NCBI RefSeq assembly: GCF_014696435.1
Contig: NZ_JACJQG010000008.1
Coordinates: 62,001 to 126,000, forward strand
DNA: 64,000 nt
Reading direction: 5' to 3'
Source: Calothrix anomala FACHB-343
GTDB lineage: Bacteria; Cyanobacteriota; Cyanobacteriia; Cyanobacteriales; Nostocaceae
Shown: piece after piece, positions 52,542-63,598 of the stretch
How positions within the stretch are numbered: position 1 is the first letter of the stretch
Layout: every line of letters starts with the position of its first letter
Program-made: the position numbers and the translations under genes
Notes under the pieces: model-generated
Databases searched by the model: none
What the model was told of the DNA's origin: nothing
The model's input: only the letters and a program-made list of their open reading frames with translations

Positions 52542-55500
52542 TTACATCGGAATTTCAATGATAAATTCTGTACCTTCACCTGGAGTAGAACTACAGAGCA
52601 ATTGACCTTTATGTTTATCGACGACTACCTGATAGCTAATTGATAAGCCCAAACCTGTACCACTACCTACAGGTTTAGTAGTAAAAAATGGGTCGAAAAT
52701 TTTCTGTATAATTAGCTCTGGTATACCACAACCATTATCAATAATTCTAATCTTAACGGTATTTGATTCGCCTAATTCTGTGCAAATACGAATTGTTGGT
52801 TGGGAATTTTTATTTTTTCTATTTTCTGACTCCTCTAAGGCATCAATTGCATTACTTAAAATATTCATAAATACCTGATTGAGTTGACTGGCATAACAAT
52901 TGACTTCTGGCAATTGCTGATACTCTTTGATAACCTGAATCTCAGGGCGATCGCTTTTTTTCTGAAGTCGGTGTTGTAAAATCATCAAAGTGTTTTCCAG
53001 TCCATCATGAATATTAGCCCGCTTCATGTCAGATTCATCTAATCTGGAGAAGTTACGTAAACCCAAAACAATATTCCGGATTCTTGTACTGCCTGTTTTC
53101 ATTGAATCTAGTATTTTCAGCAAATCTGACGCAATAAAATCTAAATCAATTTCCGCCGCTTTTTCATTAAAAAAATCAGCAGATGCATATTCTTCTTGGC
53201 ATATATTAATGAATTCTAATAATTCTTTTATATATTCACCAATGTGATTGATATTACCATGAATAAAATTAATAGGATTATTAATTTCATGAGCTACTCC
53301 CGCTACCATTTGCCCCAAACTAGACATTTTTTCTGTTTGAATTAATTGAGTTTGAGTGCGGCGTAGTTCCTGTATTGCTTGCTGCAAACTTTGATTTTTT
53401 TCGTTAAGTTCTTGTGTCCTTGCCTCTACTTTGTCTTCTAAAGAATGGTTATATTCTTCTAAATGTTTGTTGGCTTGGTTCAAATTATTGTAGAGAATAG
53501 AATTTTCCAGAGAAATAGCTGCTTGAGTAGTTAAGAGTTTAATAGTTTCTATCCGATCTTGCGTAAATGCTCCTGTTGCCATATTATTCTCTAGATAAAG
53601 AATACCTAGTAATTTACCTTGATTCACAACAGGTATACATAAAATGCTTTTAGGCTTTTGACACAACAAATATCTTTCATCTACTAAAAATTTATCAATT
53701 TTAGCATCATCAATTACTAATATTTCTCTTGTTCGTTTGACATAGTTAATGATATTTATAGGTACATCATCACTTGATTCTATATGAGTTGATATAATAC
53801 TTGTAGAAGTATAGATTTCACTAGAATTACTATTAGCCGCATTAATTATTAAACTGAAATCATCACCTTGATTTAAGATAAAAGCTGATTTCGATGCTCC
53901 GGCATTTTCCATTAAAACTTCCATTAATACAGCAATCAAGCGCTCCATCTCCATCTCTCCAGATAAAGCTTGCGAGGCTTTAATTACAGCTAACAAATCT
54001 AGAGAATCTGAAATACTGGTTTTACCACCAATCATAGTTTGGTGGCTACTATGAGTTGATAAATTTATTTCATTGATTAATGGTTTTCTTCTAACAAAAT
54101 TTAGGCTATTTCTTTCTTCTTGAAGAATTGGATTAAGGAATTGAGAGTAACGTTTTTCCAATTCGCTAACTTTGGCTTTAGCTCCCCAGTATATATAGCC
54201 ATAATATGCATCAATTAAGTGAATTTTAGCAATTTTGTGCTTGCCCCAGCCTAAATATAATTTAGCAGCAAGTTCGTTAGCGATTGCTTCTTCATGAAGA
54301 TATCCATTTTCATGGGCTATAGATATAGCATTTTCATATTTATCCATTGCCTCTATATATTTACCAGTAACTCGATATATTTCAGCTTCAACTAAATAAA
54401 ATTTATGCAAATAGTTCATGGGTGCATAATGTGCCCAATTTTCTAATTTTGAATTATTTGCTATTAATCTTTCCATGATTTCTTGTTGCTGAGATGCATC
54501 AACATCTGAATAGATAGACAGATGAGCTAATGAGTCGTAAAAATGAAATTGAACAATTATTAGCGTTCCTATGCCAGCATACAAATATTGTTGTGCTTGC
54601 TTGGCATTTTCTATTGCTTTTGGGTAATCTGCTAGCAAATAACACAGTTGAAGTTTAGCTGTAAATAATAAAGAAAGAGCAATACCATCATTAGATTTAA
54701 TATGAATAGGTAACATCTTTACTTCATCATATGCTTCACCAACTAAATAATAAGGATTCTCTACTTTTCCTAATAGATTTAAAATCGTTTGTCGATATAT
54801 TTCATTCCAGTAAAAAGCTCTATATTGTTTAATCTGATGAATAATTTTGCCGTTATTTGTTACATCTTTTTCAAGTATTAATAACTCTTGTCCAATAAAA
54901 TATGCACTATAAGAGTAAGCATAAATAGCATAAGAAGCAAATTCTAAATCTCCTGTTTCGAGATTGGTAGAATATGCTTCCATTAAAGGCTGTAAAGTAT
55001 CTTTAATATGTTCTTTCCAAGGTCTAATGAGTTGATTAAATGTTTCTAGAACTTTTAAGTTAACTGCTTTGTTTGGAAATTTATTTAGCATAGTCACAGC
55101 TAATTTACCGAATTGATACCCAGACTCGATGTCTCCAATTACCCCACACAGCATTACCCCATATGCAACATAAGAGAAAGCAGACAAAGGGCCATTACCA
55201 TAGTTGATCGATAAATTGATCTGTTTGAGTACAATTAAGGGAAATAGTGCAGGAATGGCAGTATAAGCAAAAACAGTTGTATTCGATAAAATACGCATAA
55301 CTACTAATGCTTGAGTATCTGTCATTTGCGGTAAATTGATTAAGTCTTCAATATTCCTTCCTGCTAGATTTGATGCTGTTTCTGCAATTGCTTTCTGAAT
55401 ATCATACTGACTAGGTTGTTCAGGGAATTCCACTGCTAATAATTTCAGTAAGCCTAATGCAATATTTACGGCTTCTAGTACTTTACCTTGTGCTCCATAA

Positions 55501-58133
55501 GCTTGAATTTTGACTTCATAAACTTTAACTTTGTCTAGCAGTACTTTAGCGTTTATCAAGACTACTTCTACTAATTTTTCCATCTCCGCAAATTCGCCAG
55601 CTAAATATGCTGCTTCTGCTGCTGTTCCATATAAAGCTAAAGTCAGTTCATATTTGCTATCCCAGCTATCGTCAGCTAGTAATTCAATACCAATCTTTAA
55701 ATACTTAAGTGCAGATGAATAAGCTGTTGAAGCTAAGGCTTTACGTCCAGCCATTAAATTCATCTCAGCCAAATTATTACGTTTAGATTGGTGAGTAATA
55801 AACTCTAAAGCAATATTGAATTGGTTAACAAGCTCAAAAATCTTTTCTTCTCGTTCAGATAGAGGAATATTACTTAATAACAAAATGCCAATTTTTAAAT
55901 GAATTGGCTTTTTATCTTCAACTGGAATTAAAGAATAGGCGGCTTGCTGGATTCTGTCATGAACAAATTTATATTTGGGAAATTGAAAGTTAGATGTTTG
56001 GAATGGCTGCTTTTCTTGACGTTCAATACTAATTTCTAGAGCTTTTTCATTCTGAAATAATTTGTAAGCTTCATTCTGAGGTAAAACTAAGCCATCACGT
56101 AATGCTGGTAATAAATCTAATGCTGTATCTTGAGCAGATTTTTCATGGACGATCGCTAAAGTCTTTAAGTCAAATTCATTACCAATACATGATGCTAGCA
56201 TCAATACATTTTGAGTAGGTAATGGCAGCTTTTCTATTTGCATCGCCATGAATTTAACAACATCATCCGTCAAAGATAATGCTTCTATTTCTCTAATATC
56301 ATATTCCCAAAAGCCAGTATCAAAGTTAAATTTAATTAAATTATCATCATGCAAGCTCTGGATAAATTGATTAGCAAAAAATGGATTACCTTTAGTTTTT
56401 GCAAATACCATTTGTGTTAATGGTGCGGCAGTTATCTCTTGACAATAGAGAGTATCTACAATTAAGTGGTTTAAATCGCTTTGAGTTAAAGGTGCTAAAT
56501 TTATATGATTAATTGTTGCTCCTATCTTCTCAATCTCTTGGAGTTTCAAATAAAGGGGGTGAGCCTGTGAAACTTCATTATCTCTATAAGCACCAATCAG
56601 TAGTAACCCTCTAGCTATTTCTGCTTGATTTTCAATTTCACCAATAATCTGAGAAGATGTATTTTCACTCATTAATAATTGAATGAATTTTAAAGAAGTG
56701 ACATCTGCCCATTGCAAGTCATCTAAAAAAATTACTAGAGGATGCTCTTTTGTGCTAAATACTTGGAGGAATCTTTGAAATAATAAATTGAAGCGATTTT
56801 GTGAGGCGCTACCAGAAAGTTCTGTAACTTCAGGCTGCTTACCTAGAATTAATTCTAGTTCGGGAATCACATCAATAATTACCTGACTTTGTTCGCCTAA
56901 AGCTGACAAAATCTTTGTTTTCCATTGTTGAATTTGGGCGTCTGTTTCGCTTAATAATTGCCCAATTAAATCGCGAAATGCTTGTACTAATCCAGATAAG
57001 GGTATGTCACGCTGGAATTGATCGAATTTACCTTTAATGAAGTAACTCCGTTGGCGGACAATTGGTTTATGGACTTCATTAACTACAGCAGTTTTACCAA
57101 TTCCCGATGAACCTGTAACTAAAACCATTTCGGTTTTACCACTGGCGACTCTTTCAAAAGCAGCAAGTAGAGTTTCTACTTCTTGTTGACGACCATAGAG
57201 TTTTTCTGGGATGAGGAAGCGATCGCAAAAATCACGCAATCCTAACTCAAATGTGGGAATATCGCCTGTATCTTGCCACAGTTGGCGACATTTTTCTAAG
57301 TCATGCTTCAGGCCTTGGCTGCTTTGATAGCGGTCTTCGGCATTTTTCGCCATCAACTTATCGATAATATCAGATAATATCTGTGGTATACTAGGATTAA
57401 TTTGGCTGGCTTTTGGTGCTTCTTTGGCGATGTGGCAATAAACTAACTCCATCGGATCGGTTGTAGTGAAAGGTAACTGTCCGGTGAGGAGTTCAAAAAG
57501 AGTAACACCTAAAGAATAAAAATCGGTACGGTAATCAATACCTCTGTTCATTCTTCCCGTTTGTTCGGGAGAAATATAAGCTAATGTTCCTTCTAAAACG
57601 TTGGGATTAGTCAGGAATTGAATTTCTCTAGGTAGGAGAGTTGCAAGACTAAAATCAATAATTTTAACTTCACCTGAAGTAGGGTGAATTAAAATGTTAG
57701 CTGGTTTAATATCCTTATGAATAATGCGATCGCGATGCAATTCTTCTAATATAGATGTAATTTCGATGGCGATAGGAAAAAACTCATCAAGGTAAATACA
57801 ATTAGCTTCTAATTTCTGATGAGATAATTGCCATTCCTTGAGAGAGAGTCCACCAAAATCTTCCATGATTAAGGCGTAGCCATTGCGGCAATTTTCTAAG
57901 CTTAAAGGCTGGACTATGCCTTTAATATCCAGGTTTTTGATAATGTTATATTGATTGCGGAATTGAGCAATTTCGCTAAATGTCGGGTATTCATTCCGCA
58001 TCAGTTTAATGATGACAGATTGTTGCTCTTGTTCTCGGATACCCCGATAAACTAGGGTTTTAGTACCTGAGTAAATTTTCTCTGTTAGACGATAACCAGT
58101 AATAAGATTTAATGTATTGATCAGTGCGGACAT
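52542..58133 (-). CDS. HstK-type hybrid Ser/Thr kinase - AAA ATPase - GAF - histidine kinase
   Basis: Protein of 1863 residues. A Ser/Thr kinase domain is at about 15-280: Lys 43, catalytic HKDIKPAN (139-146) and DFS instead of DFG (160-162). It is followed by a predicted ATPase with Walker A GSSGIGKT (341-348), a long helical TPR-like region of about 700-1330, a GAF domain at about 1390-1550, a coiled coil and HisKA with [11 protein letters not shown] (His near 1610), then HATPase ([18 protein letters not shown]). Such dual-specificity kinases are typical of heterocyst-forming cyanobacteria. No response regulator is adjacent. The stop lies convergent with the flavoprotein gene. Confidence 0.93.
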   Translation of the reverse strand: MSALINTLNLITGYRLTEKIYSGTKTLVYRGIREQEQQSVIIKLMRNEYPTFSEIAQFRNQYNIIKNLDIKGIVQPLSLENCRNGYALIMEDFGGLSLKEWQLSHQKLEANCIYLDEFFPIAIEITSILEELHRDRIIHKDIKPANILIHPTSGEVKIIDFSLATLLPREIQFLTNPNVLEGTLAYISPEQTGRMNRGIDYRTDFYSLGVTLFELLTGQLPFTTTDPMELVYCHIAKEAPKASQINPSIPQILSDIIDKLMAKNAEDRYQSSQGLKHDLEKCRQLWQDTGDIPTFELGLRDFCDRFLIPEKLYGRQQEVETLLAAFERVASGKTEMVLVTGSSGIGKTAVVNEVHKPIVRQRSYFIKGKFDQFQRDIPLSGLVQAFRDLIGQLLSETDAQIQQWKTKILSALGEQSQVIIDVIPELELILGKQPEVTELSGSASQNRFNLLFQRFLQVFSTKEHPLVIFLDDLQWADVTSLKFIQLLMSENTSSQIIGEIENQAEIARGLLLIGAYRDNEVSQAHPLYLKLQEIEKIGATINHINLAPLTQSDLNHLIVDTLYCQEITAAPLTQMVFAKTKGNPFFANQFIQSLHDDNLIKFNFDTGFWEYDIREIEALSLTDDVVKFMAMQIEKLPLPTQNVLMLASCIGNEFDLKTLAIVHEKSAQDTALDLLPALRDGLVLPQNEAYKLFQNEKALEISIERQEKQPFQTSNFQFPKYKFVHDRIQQAAYSLIPVEDKKPIHLKIGILLLSNIPLSEREEKIFELVNQFNIALEFITHQSKRNNLAEMNLMAGRKALASTAYSSALKYLKIGIELLADDSWDSKYELTLALYGTAAEAAYLAGEFAEMEKLVEVVLINAKVLLDKVKVYEVKIQAYGAQGKVLEAVNIALGLLKLLAVEFPEQPSQYDIQKAIAETASNLAGRNIEDLINLPQMTDTQALVVMRILSNTTVFAYTAIPALFPLIVLKQINLSINYGNGPLSAFSYVAYGVMLCGVIGDIESGYQFGKLAVTMLNKFPNKAVNLKVLETFNQLIRPWKEHIKDTLQPLMEAYSTNLETGDLEFASYAIYAYSYSAYFIGQELLILEKDVTNNGKIIHQIKQYRAFYWNEIYRQTILNLLGKVENPYYLVGEAYDEVKMLPIHIKSNDGIALSLLFTAKLQLCYLLADYPKAIENAKQAQQYLYAGIGTLIIVQFHFYDSLAHLSIYSDVDASQQQEIMERLIANNSKLENWAHYAPMNYLHKFYLVEAEIYRVTGKYIEAMDKYENAISIAHENGYLHEEAIANELAAKLYLGWGKHKIAKIHLIDAYYGYIYWGAKAKVSELEKRYSQFLNPILQEERNSLNFVRRKPLINEINLSTHSSHQTMIGGKTSISDSLDLLAVIKASQALSGEMEMERLIAVLMEVLMENAGASKSAFILNQGDDFSLIINAANSNSSEIYTSTSIISTHIESSDDVPINIINYVKRTREILVIDDAKIDKFLVDERYLLCQKPKSILCIPVVNQGKLLGILYLENNMATGAFTQDRIETIKLLTTQAAISLENSILYNNLNQANKHLEEYNHSLEDKVEARTQELNEKNQSLQQAIQELRRTQTQLIQTEKMSSLGQMVAGVAHEINNPINFIHGNINHIGEYIKELLEFINICQEEYASADFFNEKAAEIDLDFIASDLLKILDSMKTGSTRIRNIVLGLRNFSRLDESDMKRANIHDGLENTLMILQHRLQKKSDRPEIQVIKEYQQLPEVNCYASQLNQVFMNILSNAIDALEESENRKNKNSQPTIRICTELGESNTVKIRIIDNGCGIPELIIQKIFDPFFTTKPVGSGTGLGLSISYQVVVDKHKGQLLCSSTPGEGTEFIIEIPM

Positions 58134-58785
58134 TGGATTTAAGTTTTATATACTTGCTTGTTAGTTATTATTCCCAGGTAACTCTGGCAAATATCATAAA
58201 ACTTTAAAAAGATGTCTTAAGAAACACACTTTTGGTGTAATTTTGTCAGTAATACAAGCTAGAAATAGTTAATGCAGAAGTCTAACTATCCTATAAAAAT
58301 AATTTATTAATTTCAAATCCACTGATTAAAGTTTCCCAATGAGTATCGTTGTGTAATTAAACAACAGCAGCACTGGATTGTTGATATATGACTCAGAATT
58401 CAAAAATTGATATTTCCGGCTTTTATGCCAATACCTTTCAGTTAGCATCAAAAACCTTAAACCGCGTAGGTTGGGTTGAGGAACGTAGACGCGGAGCGGC
58501 TTCCCGTAGGGTAACCCAACATTTTCGGCGATTTGTTGGGTTTCACTTCGTTCAACCCAACCTACATTGCTCCTTAACTGAACCGTATTAGCTTTTATAC
58601 TGCTTTGAGTAATTTGAATTTTAAATGTTTTCTAAATTACTTAAAATATTTACATTTAAGAATAAATCCATCAGGATGCGATCGCATTTCCAGGGTAAAT
58701 CAAGTAAATATACTTAACCCAAACGTAGGAAGTATTTTTACGGGTAATTGTGCGAACCTAGAACTACCTCATCTAGGATCAAGTT
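58134..58785. other. Gap with repeat element copy 3
   Basis: 652 bp between the divergent kinase and small-membrane-protein genes. The left part is AT-rich promoter DNA. 58464-58591 holds a repeat element (separate entry). Short open frames here are translations of the repeat. Confidence 0.65.
58464..58591. repeat. Dispersed inverted-repeat element, copy 3, with a nested insertion
   Basis: Reverse-oriented copy of the elements at 3791 and 45771: it starts CGTAGGTTGGGTTGAGGAACG and ends with CAACCCAACCTACATT and TTAACTGAACCGTATTAG. Between GAACG and TAACCCAACATTTTC sits an extra segment of about 27 bp (GTAGACGCGGAGCGGCTTCC followed by CGTAGGG), which is itself a GC-rich palindromic repeat. 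Confidence 0.8.
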
Positions 58786-59157
58786 ATGGCTTCTCAATCA
58801 CAAAACAACCTAGAGCCAGCGCACAATTTCCGAGTTGCAGCTACCGCTAAAATCTGGGGAACTACGGTAGGAATCTTTGCATTATGCATTCCTCTGTCAG
58901 CCGTTACAAGAAGCGGAGCAATTTTACCTTTAGCGGCTCTCGGTGGTGCCGCAGTTGGTACAGTCGCTGTATGGCGTGGTGATGACAAAAAATCTCAACC
59001 TAATTATTTGGCGCAACAGCAGATACAACTTTTAGAAACTAGAATTGCAAATTTAGAAACAATTGTTAGCAGTAATGATTTGGATTTGCACATGAAAATT
59101 CAACAATTAGCAGCGAGCGATCGCCATCCAGATTCACTACCAGAACGTCAAAATTAA
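58786..59157 (+). CDS. Small membrane protein with coiled-coil tail, function unknown
   Basis: Protein of 123 residues. Two hydrophobic segments at about 22-40 (IWGTTVGIFALCIPLSAV) and 43-62 (SGAILPLAALGGAAVGTVAV) are followed by a coiled coil at about 75-110 (QQQIQLLETRIANLETIV). The end is polar. No family recognised; likely a cyanobacterial conserved protein. The ATG at 58786 is the first in frame and follows a CAAGTT leader without a strong ribosome-binding site. Confidence 0.65.
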   Translation: MASQSQNNLEPAHNFRVAATAKIWGTTVGIFALCIPLSAVTRSGAILPLAALGGAAVGTVAVWRGDDKKSQPNYLAQQQIQLLETRIANLETIVSSNDLDLHMKIQQLAASDRHPDSLPERQN

Positions 59158-59560
59158 AATCAACTGCTATTTATCGTTGATGTTGATCTGATTACTGAAG
59201 CTTGAGAGTTAGCATAATCAGATGATTTTGATATAGCTATCTATAGTTTAGCATTTCTGCTGCCATTACTGTCAGCCTTTAATCAAACTATTCATTGCTG
59301 TCAGAACTGTTTCCATCGAAACAATATATTATTCTCTATATTAGTTAGAATGATTTGACATCAATTAACTCTCTATACCTCAGCCATATCAGTTATTGTG
59401 TGTTTGAGGGCTATCTAGGTGTATCTTTACCGCGAACATCTGCTTTTGCTTGTGTTCTCTGAGACTGTTAGAATTACGGAATTTTCATCCACAAAGATGA
59501 TTAACTTGAGTAATTGTATTCGTATAGATTACCTTAAGTATGCAATAGTGTGCGGCTCTA
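59158..59560. other. Non-coding gap upstream of the WD40 gene
   Basis: 403 bp in which I see nothing beyond AT-rich promoter-like sequence. Confidence 0.5.
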
Positions 59561-61354
59561 ATGCAGATGGATTGGATTAGCTTACTCAAAGCTCAACAAG
59601 CTGACTTTCTCCAACGAGTCAAAAAACTTAAAACTTATGACTTGTCTGTACTCAAAAGTCAAATGAAAGGTTGTCATAGTGAAATTATGACTTTTTGGGG
59701 TGAGCCATTGGCTCAATTAATCGAATTATCGCGCCAACAAGCGGAAATTTTCGCCAAAAATCCACCACCAACACCACCAGAATATCCCGAACCTCCTGAT
59801 TGGACGATTCCTTTTCCCCAATACTTTCAACAGCAAGCTCAAGATTATCTTTTGCGCGAACAAATTGTCGATCGCGCGATCGCCGAACGTTTGGGTAAGA
59901 TAGTGAAAAAGGTGTCTCATGATACCATCAACAACATGGTTTTAGATGATGAGGGCAATTTACGCGGTGATAGTAAATTTGCTTATGTACTCTCAGCTAA
60001 CAAAAAACTGAGTATTCAAGTTTACGCTGCTGATGGCGAAAGTTTTAATAGTCTGAAAAAGAATAAAATTAATTGGACAGTTACCCAAGAGGATTTAAAA
60101 AAGCACCAAGTCTTAATTTTTTTGGCTTTATTTTATCCAAATTCTAGTAAAATTGGCTACGAAAAAAAAGTTATAATTGCTGGCTTTTTACCTACTGCCC
60201 AATTAGAATTTACTGAACAAAAAATTACCATCAATCCCAGTAATTTATTGTATGCAGGAGGATTGAATTGGTATTTAGAATCACTAGTGAAGAAGCAAGA
60301 TCTAGCTATAATAGTGAATGAGGTAAGAATAGCCGAAAAAGTTGAGACTGTCGCCGCAGAACATCCCCTGAAAAAAATCATTGGTGACTGGGAATATTGG
60401 CAGACTTTAAAAGGACATACTAGAGGAATTAATTGTCTAGCCTATTCTGCGAGAATCCCACAACAGAATGTTTCGGTATGTAGTCTCAGTAAAACACCGC
60501 CGATATTAGCTAGCGGGAGTCGAGGCGAAACTAAGTTATGGGATTTATCTAGAGGAGAATTAATCGAAACATTATCAGAGTCACCTTGGGTTGTCTCTGG
60601 ATTAGTTGATGAAGTTAATTCCCTGGCTTTTAGTGCTGATGGACAAACTTTAGCCAGCGTCGGCGCAGATTCCACGATTAAAATTTGGCATGTCGGTGCA
60701 TTAGATTTAATTGATATCTTGCACAAACATAACGGGGTAGTGAGATGCGTAGCTTTTACCCCTGATGGCAGAATGTTAGCTACTGGTGGAGACGATCGCA
60801 AAATCTTATTTTGGGATTTGATGCAGCGTCAAGTGGCGATCGCACTTTCTCTTGATGATACCGCAGCCCATTCTCTCGCATTAAGTCAAGATGGTCAAAC
60901 TATCGTTACCGGTAGTTATCGCAAAATTAAAGTCTGGTGTACTTCTCACCTCGAAGGTGTCAAAGATTTTCAAGATGTGCAACCCCTTTACACCCTCATG
61001 GGACATTCTCATATTGTTCGCTCTTTAGCGATTTCTGGGGATGGTAAACTCTTAGTTAGTGGCAGTCGCGATCAAACAATCAAAATTTGGCATTTAGCAA
61101 CTGGGGAATTAATTCGTACCCTTAAAGGACATCAAGATGAAGTCTGTACAATTAGCCTCAGTCCCGATGAGCAAATTATCGCTAGTGGTAGCGCTGATAA
61201 AACTATCAAATTGTGGCATTTAGCAACTGGAGAACTACTCGCTACTTTTATCGGACATACGGATACTGTCACAGCAGTCACTTTTACAGCTTCCGGCGAG
61301 ATGTTAGTTAGTGGAAGTTTGGATAAAACAATTAAAATTTGGCAACGCAGCTGA
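59561..61354 (+). CDS. WD40 repeat protein with N-terminal helical domain
   Basis: Protein of 597 residues. The N-terminal 270 residues contain a helical region, a proline run (NPPPTPPEYPEPPDW) and a beta-rich domain I do not recognise. Seven WD40 units follow from about 283 to the end (e.g. TLKGHTRGINCLAYS, LASVGADSTIKIWH, LVSGSRDQTIKIWHLATG, IASGSADKTIKLWHLATG), enough for one closed propeller. It is a scaffold for protein contacts; the partner is unknown. The start may be the ATG at 59561 or the second ATG six bases on. Confidence 0.88.
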   Translation: MQMDWISLLKAQQADFLQRVKKLKTYDLSVLKSQMKGCHSEIMTFWGEPLAQLIELSRQQAEIFAKNPPPTPPEYPEPPDWTIPFPQYFQQQAQDYLLREQIVDRAIAERLGKIVKKVSHDTINNMVLDDEGNLRGDSKFAYVLSANKKLSIQVYAADGESFNSLKKNKINWTVTQEDLKKHQVLIFLALFYPNSSKIGYEKKVIIAGFLPTAQLEFTEQKITINPSNLLYAGGLNWYLESLVKKQDLAIIVNEVRIAEKVETVAAEHPLKKIIGDWEYWQTLKGHTRGINCLAYSARIPQQNVSVCSLSKTPPILASGSRGETKLWDLSRGELIETLSESPWVVSGLVDEVNSLAFSADGQTLASVGADSTIKIWHVGALDLIDILHKHNGVVRCVAFTPDGRMLATGGDDRKILFWDLMQRQVAIALSLDDTAAHSLALSQDGQTIVTGSYRKIKVWCTSHLEGVKDFQDVQPLYTLMGHSHIVRSLAISGDGKLLVSGSRDQTIKIWHLATGELIRTLKGHQDEVCTISLSPDEQIIASGSADKTIKLWHLATGELLATFIGHTDTVTAVTFTASGEMLVSGSLDKTIKIWQRS

Positions 61355-61916
61355 AGGTGAGTCACCCAACACATCAAAACCTTGTTTATGTTGGGTTTCC
61401 ACAAGGTAAGCTCAATCTACCCATTTGTCGCATTTTTTACCTACAATTATCCTTAACAGAAGCGTGTTGCCGTATAAATAGTCACTTTCTTTATGAAAAA
61501 TTCATAAACTTGCTGAGTGGCATAGTTGCATACTATGACGTAATTATACATATTTTGGGATATTTATTGCCAAAATTAAGTAGCTAATTTAATATATTTT
61601 TTACGTAAAGACACTGTATAAACTTGTTTTTTAAAGGAAATTTTTGTAGATTAAGTGTGTTATCAGTAATCAAATAATTTATACAAAATTATTTGCGTAC
61701 ACAAAAGCATACCTAAAAGTTAAAGTTATCTTTTAGTAAGACTTTTAGTACAAGATGCTTTACCAATAGAGAGAAAGCGTTGGTAATAGTTGTAGCATCT
61801 ATCGCTCAATATTCTGCTGCTGTAATTAATTTTTTTTGGGTATACTGCGCGCCATTATCCGCAACTTTGTATACCCAGATTTTCTCCAACCTTGAAGCTT
61901 TTGAGGAATAAATTTC
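61355..61916. other. Non-coding gap upstream of the PEP-CTERM gene
   Basis: 562 bp without a gene. A fragment of the TTGGGTTT repeat family lies at about 61364-61410. The rest is AT-rich and ends with the inverted repeat listed next. Confidence 0.55.
61837..61877. promoter_or_regulatory. TGGGTATAC inverted repeat upstream of the PEP-CTERM gene
   Basis: TGGGTATAC (61837-61845) and GTATACCCA (61869-61877) are perfect mirror halves separated by 23 bp, ending 39 bp before the ATG at 61917. It could be an operator, a leader hairpin or a terminator of upstream transcription (preceded by eight Ts). Confidence 0.45.
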
Positions 61917-62561
61917 ATGACTTGTGTAACTTTTTTCAAGAAGTTATCAATAGCTACTGCTGGAGCAGTGTTGATTGGTATGGGGATGGGCGGAACAGCT
62001 CATGCGGCTGCAATTAACTTTGATTCACCTACAATAGACGCCAGTAATGGCGAGTGGAGCCTGGGTTTTAAATTCTCCACTAATAAACAAATCGCCATCA
62101 ATCAACTTGGGTTTTATGATGACCAGAAAAATGATTTAACGCAAACACATGATGTTGGTATCTTTAATGATGCTGGACAGCTTCTAGTGTCGGGAACTGT
62201 CAAACCTGGCGATACCTTAGACGGATGGTTCCGCTATACATCAGTAGCTAAAACAATCTTAGATGCGGGTAAAACTTTTATTATTGCAGCTGCTACTGGC
62301 TCAGAGAATTACACTTGGAATCCAGTTGGTTTTACAGTAGACCCAGCCATCAACTTTATCGGTGATTTGTTTGTAAATAGCCCAACTTTAGTTTTTCCAC
62401 TTTATGGGCCTAGTGTAGCGCAAGGATACTTTGGCCCAAACTTCAAAACTGCGGCTTATTCTGTCCCCGAACCTCTAACTATAGGCGGTACATTAGTAGC
62501 TGGTGGTCTTGGTTTGCTAATTAAGAGAAGAAAAACTGCTTCTCAACAAGCTAGCGCTTAA
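61917..62561 (+). CDS. PEP-CTERM sorted exported protein
   Basis: Protein of 214 residues. Signal peptide at about 8-31 (LSIATAGAVLIGMGMGGTAHA, cleavage after AHA, core SIATAGAVLIGMGMG). Beta-rich mature domain. C-terminal sorting signal VPEP at about 182, a hydrophobic helix (LTIGGTLVAGGLGLLI) and the basic end KRRKT. PEP-CTERM proteins are processed by exosortase and go to the surface or extracellular matrix. The mature domain resembles the choice-of-anchor or DUF4082-type folds, but I am not sure. Confidence 0.85.
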   Translation: MTCVTFFKKLSIATAGAVLIGMGMGGTAHAAAINFDSPTIDASNGEWSLGFKFSTNKQIAINQLGFYDDQKNDLTQTHDVGIFNDAGQLLVSGTVKPGDTLDGWFRYTSVAKTILDAGKTFIIAAATGSENYTWNPVGFTVDPAINFIGDLFVNSPTLVFPLYGPSVAQGYFGPNFKTAAYSVPEPLTIGGTLVAGGLGLLIKRRKTASQQASA

Positions 62562-62920
62562 TTTCGGGAGCATCCCAAATGTGCAAAAACGCCCTCACCC
62601 TATAAGGGTGGGGCTAGAAATACGAAGCCTGCCTTCGCAGGCTAAAAGTTTGATAGCCTGCGAAGGCAGGCTTTGTTGGTATAGCAATACTCTTCTAGGG
62701 TATTGCGTCAAAATTGGGATGCTCCCTTAATTTCCGGCTTTACACAGTTAAATTAAATAGTCAAGAGTCTAGAGTATAGAACTTTTGACTATTTTTTATA
62801 TTCACAGAGTCAGTAATTTATAAAGTAATATTAAAAACCTTGGAAAAATATTGAGAAATTGACGCATCGTCAAACCTGGTTCTAAGGTAGAACCTATAAG
62901 ATAGACTTGAGGCGAATGTG
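62562..62920. other. Gap with hairpin element copy 4
   Basis: 62590-62679 holds the full GCCCTCACCCTATAAGGG ... AGCCTGCCTTCGCAGGCT ... AGCCTGCGAAGGCAGGCTTTG element. The element sits inside a mirror pair of GGGAGCATCCCAA (62566-62578) and TTGGGATGCTCCC (62714-62726), so the whole block can fold as one large hairpin after the PEP-CTERM gene. Confidence 0.75.
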
Positions 62921-63238
62921 ATGAACATGAATAATATTCAAAACTATCGATTTGTCTGTACTTTAACCTTTGGTGATATATACGGTCAAATAATTGTTTG
63001 GTTAATTACAATTACTATAAGTTTGGCATCGGCATTGGCACTGATGGGTGCGAGAAGACCGGTGTATGCTTTAGCTACTGTCGGTCTTGTCGTTCTGTTA
63101 TCTCTGCCTTTCTTGTTATTTGCATTTGTAACTACATTGTTAAATCATATTGAACTAACTGCTGTCGAGCCAGGAACAAAAACTGAACCAATTCCAGGTA
63201 ATGTTTCTCAACAAAAACCCGTACAAGCAACTAGCTGA
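62921..63238 (+). CDS. Small two-helix membrane protein, function unknown
   Basis: Protein of 105 residues from the ATG at 62921 (GAGG eight bases upstream; a GTG directly before it is in frame). Two membrane helices at about 23-45 (IIVWLITITISLASALALMG) and 52-75 (YALATVGLVVLLSLPFLLFA). Polar C-terminus. Not recognised. Confidence 0.6.
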   Translation: MNMNNIQNYRFVCTLTFGDIYGQIIVWLITITISLASALALMGARRPVYALATVGLVVLLSLPFLLFAFVTTLLNHIELTAVEPGTKTEPIPGNVSQQKPVQATS

Positions 63239-63598
63239 ACAGTTAGGGGCTAGGGGCTAGAGGCTAGGGGCTAGAGATTTTTATATTTGGTTGTGGGTTT
63301 TTCCCATGAAGGACTAGCTAAAAAATATTCCGGAAGTGATGGTTGACTATTGACTGTTGACTATTGACTGTTGACTGTTAATAACTTGAACGGAATAAGT
63401 GATTTTTTCGAGTTCCTGTGAAAGTTGAGATTTGCTGTTAGGGATTGAGTCGTCTGGCTTAAGAAATATAAATATCTCAGCGATAAGTTACCTAAATTAT
63501 GCAAAATCTCAAAATACAATCCAAGATCGCAACTATATCCCTGTCCTGTGGCAGGGAATTTCTTTGTCTACACTATTAAAAATTCATAAAAATTAATT
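63239..63598. other. Gap with heptamer arrays upstream of sdhA/frdA
   Basis: GGGGCTA/GAGGCTA heptamers at 63244-63275 and GACTATT/GACTGTT heptamers at 63343-63380. The remaining 200 bp should hold the flavoprotein promoter. Confidence 0.7.

Noticed and set aside
58388-58850. Two small plus-strand frames before the small membrane protein gene
   Set aside because: The first translates the dispersed inverted-repeat element. The second overlaps the real gene in another frame.
61339-61587. 82-residue frame after the WD40 gene
   Set aside because: It starts inside the WD40 coding region in another frame and runs over repeat-like TTGGGTTT sequence without a ribosome-binding site.
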